A stretch of 64,000 nt of DNA from Undibacterium hunanense (GTDB taxonomy: Bacteria > Pseudomonadota > Gammaproteobacteria > Burkholderiales > Burkholderiaceae_D), in NCBI RefSeq assembly GCF_014284335.1, contig NZ_JACOGF010000004.1:62001-126000 (forward strand), read 5' to 3'. Below the pieces are notes generated by a model. It worked only from the letters and a program-made list of their open reading frames with translations, was not told the DNA's origin and ran no database searches. This document shows, piece by piece, positions 63,168-64,000 of this stretch; positions within the stretch are counted from its first letter, which is position 1; each line of letters begins with the position of its first letter. The position numbers and the translations under genes are program-made.

Positions 63168-63518
63168 CCGCGATTATATGTGCCCAACAGCTTCCGTCTT
63201 GATATGGAATCTGCTAGCTGTCGGGAGTTTTTTGCATATGCCCGGTCTATTGTAGCTGACGTACAGGCACATACATGATGATCTGTTGTGTTTTAACAAG
63301 TCACAAGCTTCTGTCGCCATTATATGTTGTGCGCCAGTACGCTAGCCAAGCTGAAGCATTTGACACCATTGCCTCATGCAGGCGTGGCAAAAATAGCTAT
63401 GAAGTACTTTGAATGAAAAAAAGCCAGGGCATCAGCCCTGGCTTTTCAGACTACCGGCAGGTAACAAGTAAACAAGTAAAGCTGGAATTTTGCTTACCCA
63501 TCACCTGCATTTTTGCGC
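63168..63518. other. gap before the elongation factor gene
   Basis: About 350 bases, no coding potential seen. It holds the minus-strand terminator at 63419-63446. The remainder is unremarkable. Confidence 0.5.
63419..63446 (-). terminator. terminator of the elongation factor gene
   Basis: AAAAGCCAGGGC (63419-63430) and GCCCTGGCTTTT (63435-63446) pair perfectly around ATCA. On the minus strand the stem ends in a run of T's. Confidence 0.85.
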
Positions 63519-63519
63519 A

Positions 63520-64000
63520 CTATACAAACGCCGCTTCTTCCACATCACAGGCTGCATGACGTGCATACACGGCACTGGCAAATGCTCTGCCTTGCGACAG
63601 CGAACGCAGGTCAGTCGTGTGACCAAACAGCTTGGTCAGTGGCACGTCGGCCACCACTTCAACCCGGCCCGTGTTTTCCGTAATGCCCAAAACGCGGCCG
63701 CTGCGCCTTTGCAAGTCACCGATGATGTCGCCGGTGTTAACGGCGGGAGCATCCACAGTCACTTTCATGACGGGTTCGAGCAAGACTGGATTTGCCTTGC
63801 GCAAGCCGGTCAGCACTGCTTCCTTGGCAGCGATGATGAAAGCCATTTCGTTACTGTCAACAGCATGGAAATCACCATCCAGCAAAGTGACTTTGACACC
63901 CGTCACTTTTTGCCCCAGCGGACCTTGTTGCAGGGCCTGCTGCACACCTTTTTCAACCGCCGGAATAAACGCCACCGGTATCGCGCCACCTTTCACGACA
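63520..64000 (-). CDS. elongation factor G, 3' part (window edge)
   Basis: Last 160 residues, roughly domains IV and V, of a ribosomal translocase of the EF-G type; the 5' part lies beyond 64000. Signatures are GGAIPVAFIPAVEKGV, DGDFHAVDSNEMAFIIAA, PVLLEPVMKV and GDLQRRSGRVLG, all as in EF-G domains IV/V. It lies alone, next to a binding-protein gene, without rpsL, rpsG or tuf beside it, so it may be the second EF-G copy that many betaproteobacteria carry rather than the str-operon copy (inference). Confidence 0.9.
   Translation of the reverse strand, partial: VVKGGAIPVAFIPAVEKGVQQALQQGPLGQKVTGVKVTLLDGDFHAVDSNEMAFIIAAKEAVLTGLRKANPVLLEPVMKVTVDAPAVNTGDIIGDLQRRSGRVLGITENTGRVEVVADVPLTKLFGHTTDLRSLSQGRAFASAVYARHAACDVEEAAFV

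Overview
The window looks like chromosomal DNA of a betaproteobacterium of order Burkholderiales, most likely an Oxalobacteraceae member such as Undibacterium (inferred from gene order and protein style; no database search was possible). The blocks accB-accC-prmA-zinc-ribbon/DUF3426 and mpl-yqiA-ubiC followed by RNB-tonB-aroE-mtgA are arrangements I associate with that group. Base composition is moderate and genes are dense. I see no prophage, plasmid, transposase, CRISPR array, rRNA or tRNA. The accessory DNA is small palindromic and inverted-repeat elements.

Layout. 1-11.1 kb: cobalamin adenosyltransferase, FAD-linked oxidase, LysR regulator, a membrane PAS-GGDEF-EAL protein, aldo/keto reductase, DsbA-like protein, Rieske oxygenase, EamA exporter, sulfurtransferase. 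11.2-18.4 kb: ZIP transporter, a lipoprotein, glutathione reductase, Tat-exported dienelactone hydrolase, two small secreted proteins among AGAACTCAT repeats, and a putative Na+/H+ antiporter. 19-23.3 kb: a same-strand group of class I glutamine amidotransferase, cation/proton antiporter, YbdK-type carboxylate-amine ligase and SpoT-like HD hydrolase. 23.4-27.1 kb: creB-creC-creD.

27.2-41.0 kb is a nucleoside-salvage island. It has cytidine deaminase, a Fe(II)/2-oxoglutarate oxygenase, nucleoside hydrolase, a BMP-type nucleoside ABC transporter (two permeases, double ATPase, binding protein), ribokinase, and a separate psuK-psuG pair for pseudouridine. The parts fit one pathway: import of nucleosides, cleavage to base and ribose, phosphorylation of ribose, and possibly oxidation of the base. 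The ribokinase promoter carries two overlapping LacI/PurR-type operators. The psuK promoter carries two palindromes 20 bp apart.

41-56.2 kb holds core metabolism and envelope genes: DUF3426 protein, PrmA, AccC, AccB, AroQ, a TlpA-like protein, then mpl-yqiA-ubiC and RNB-tonB-aroE-mtgA-DUF4124-like. 56.2-64 kb holds a GNAT acetyltransferase, two VOC proteins, CorA, a membrane protein with a ClpP-like fold, a small membrane protein, a solute-binding protein, and the 3' end of an elongation factor G gene cut by the window edge.

The most distinctive non-coding content is five families of short inverted-repeat elements: AGAACTCAT (three copies, 16.0-17.1 kb), CACAGAG (four copies, three with other palindromes inside), GGACTTACGCAAAA, GTAGGGTGCGCC, and the palindromes nested within the CACAGAG copies. 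I found no system I can confidently call undescribed. The best candidates for follow-up are the oxygenase in the nucleoside operon, the amidotransferase-antiporter-ligase-HD group, and the autoregulation model for PsuK.
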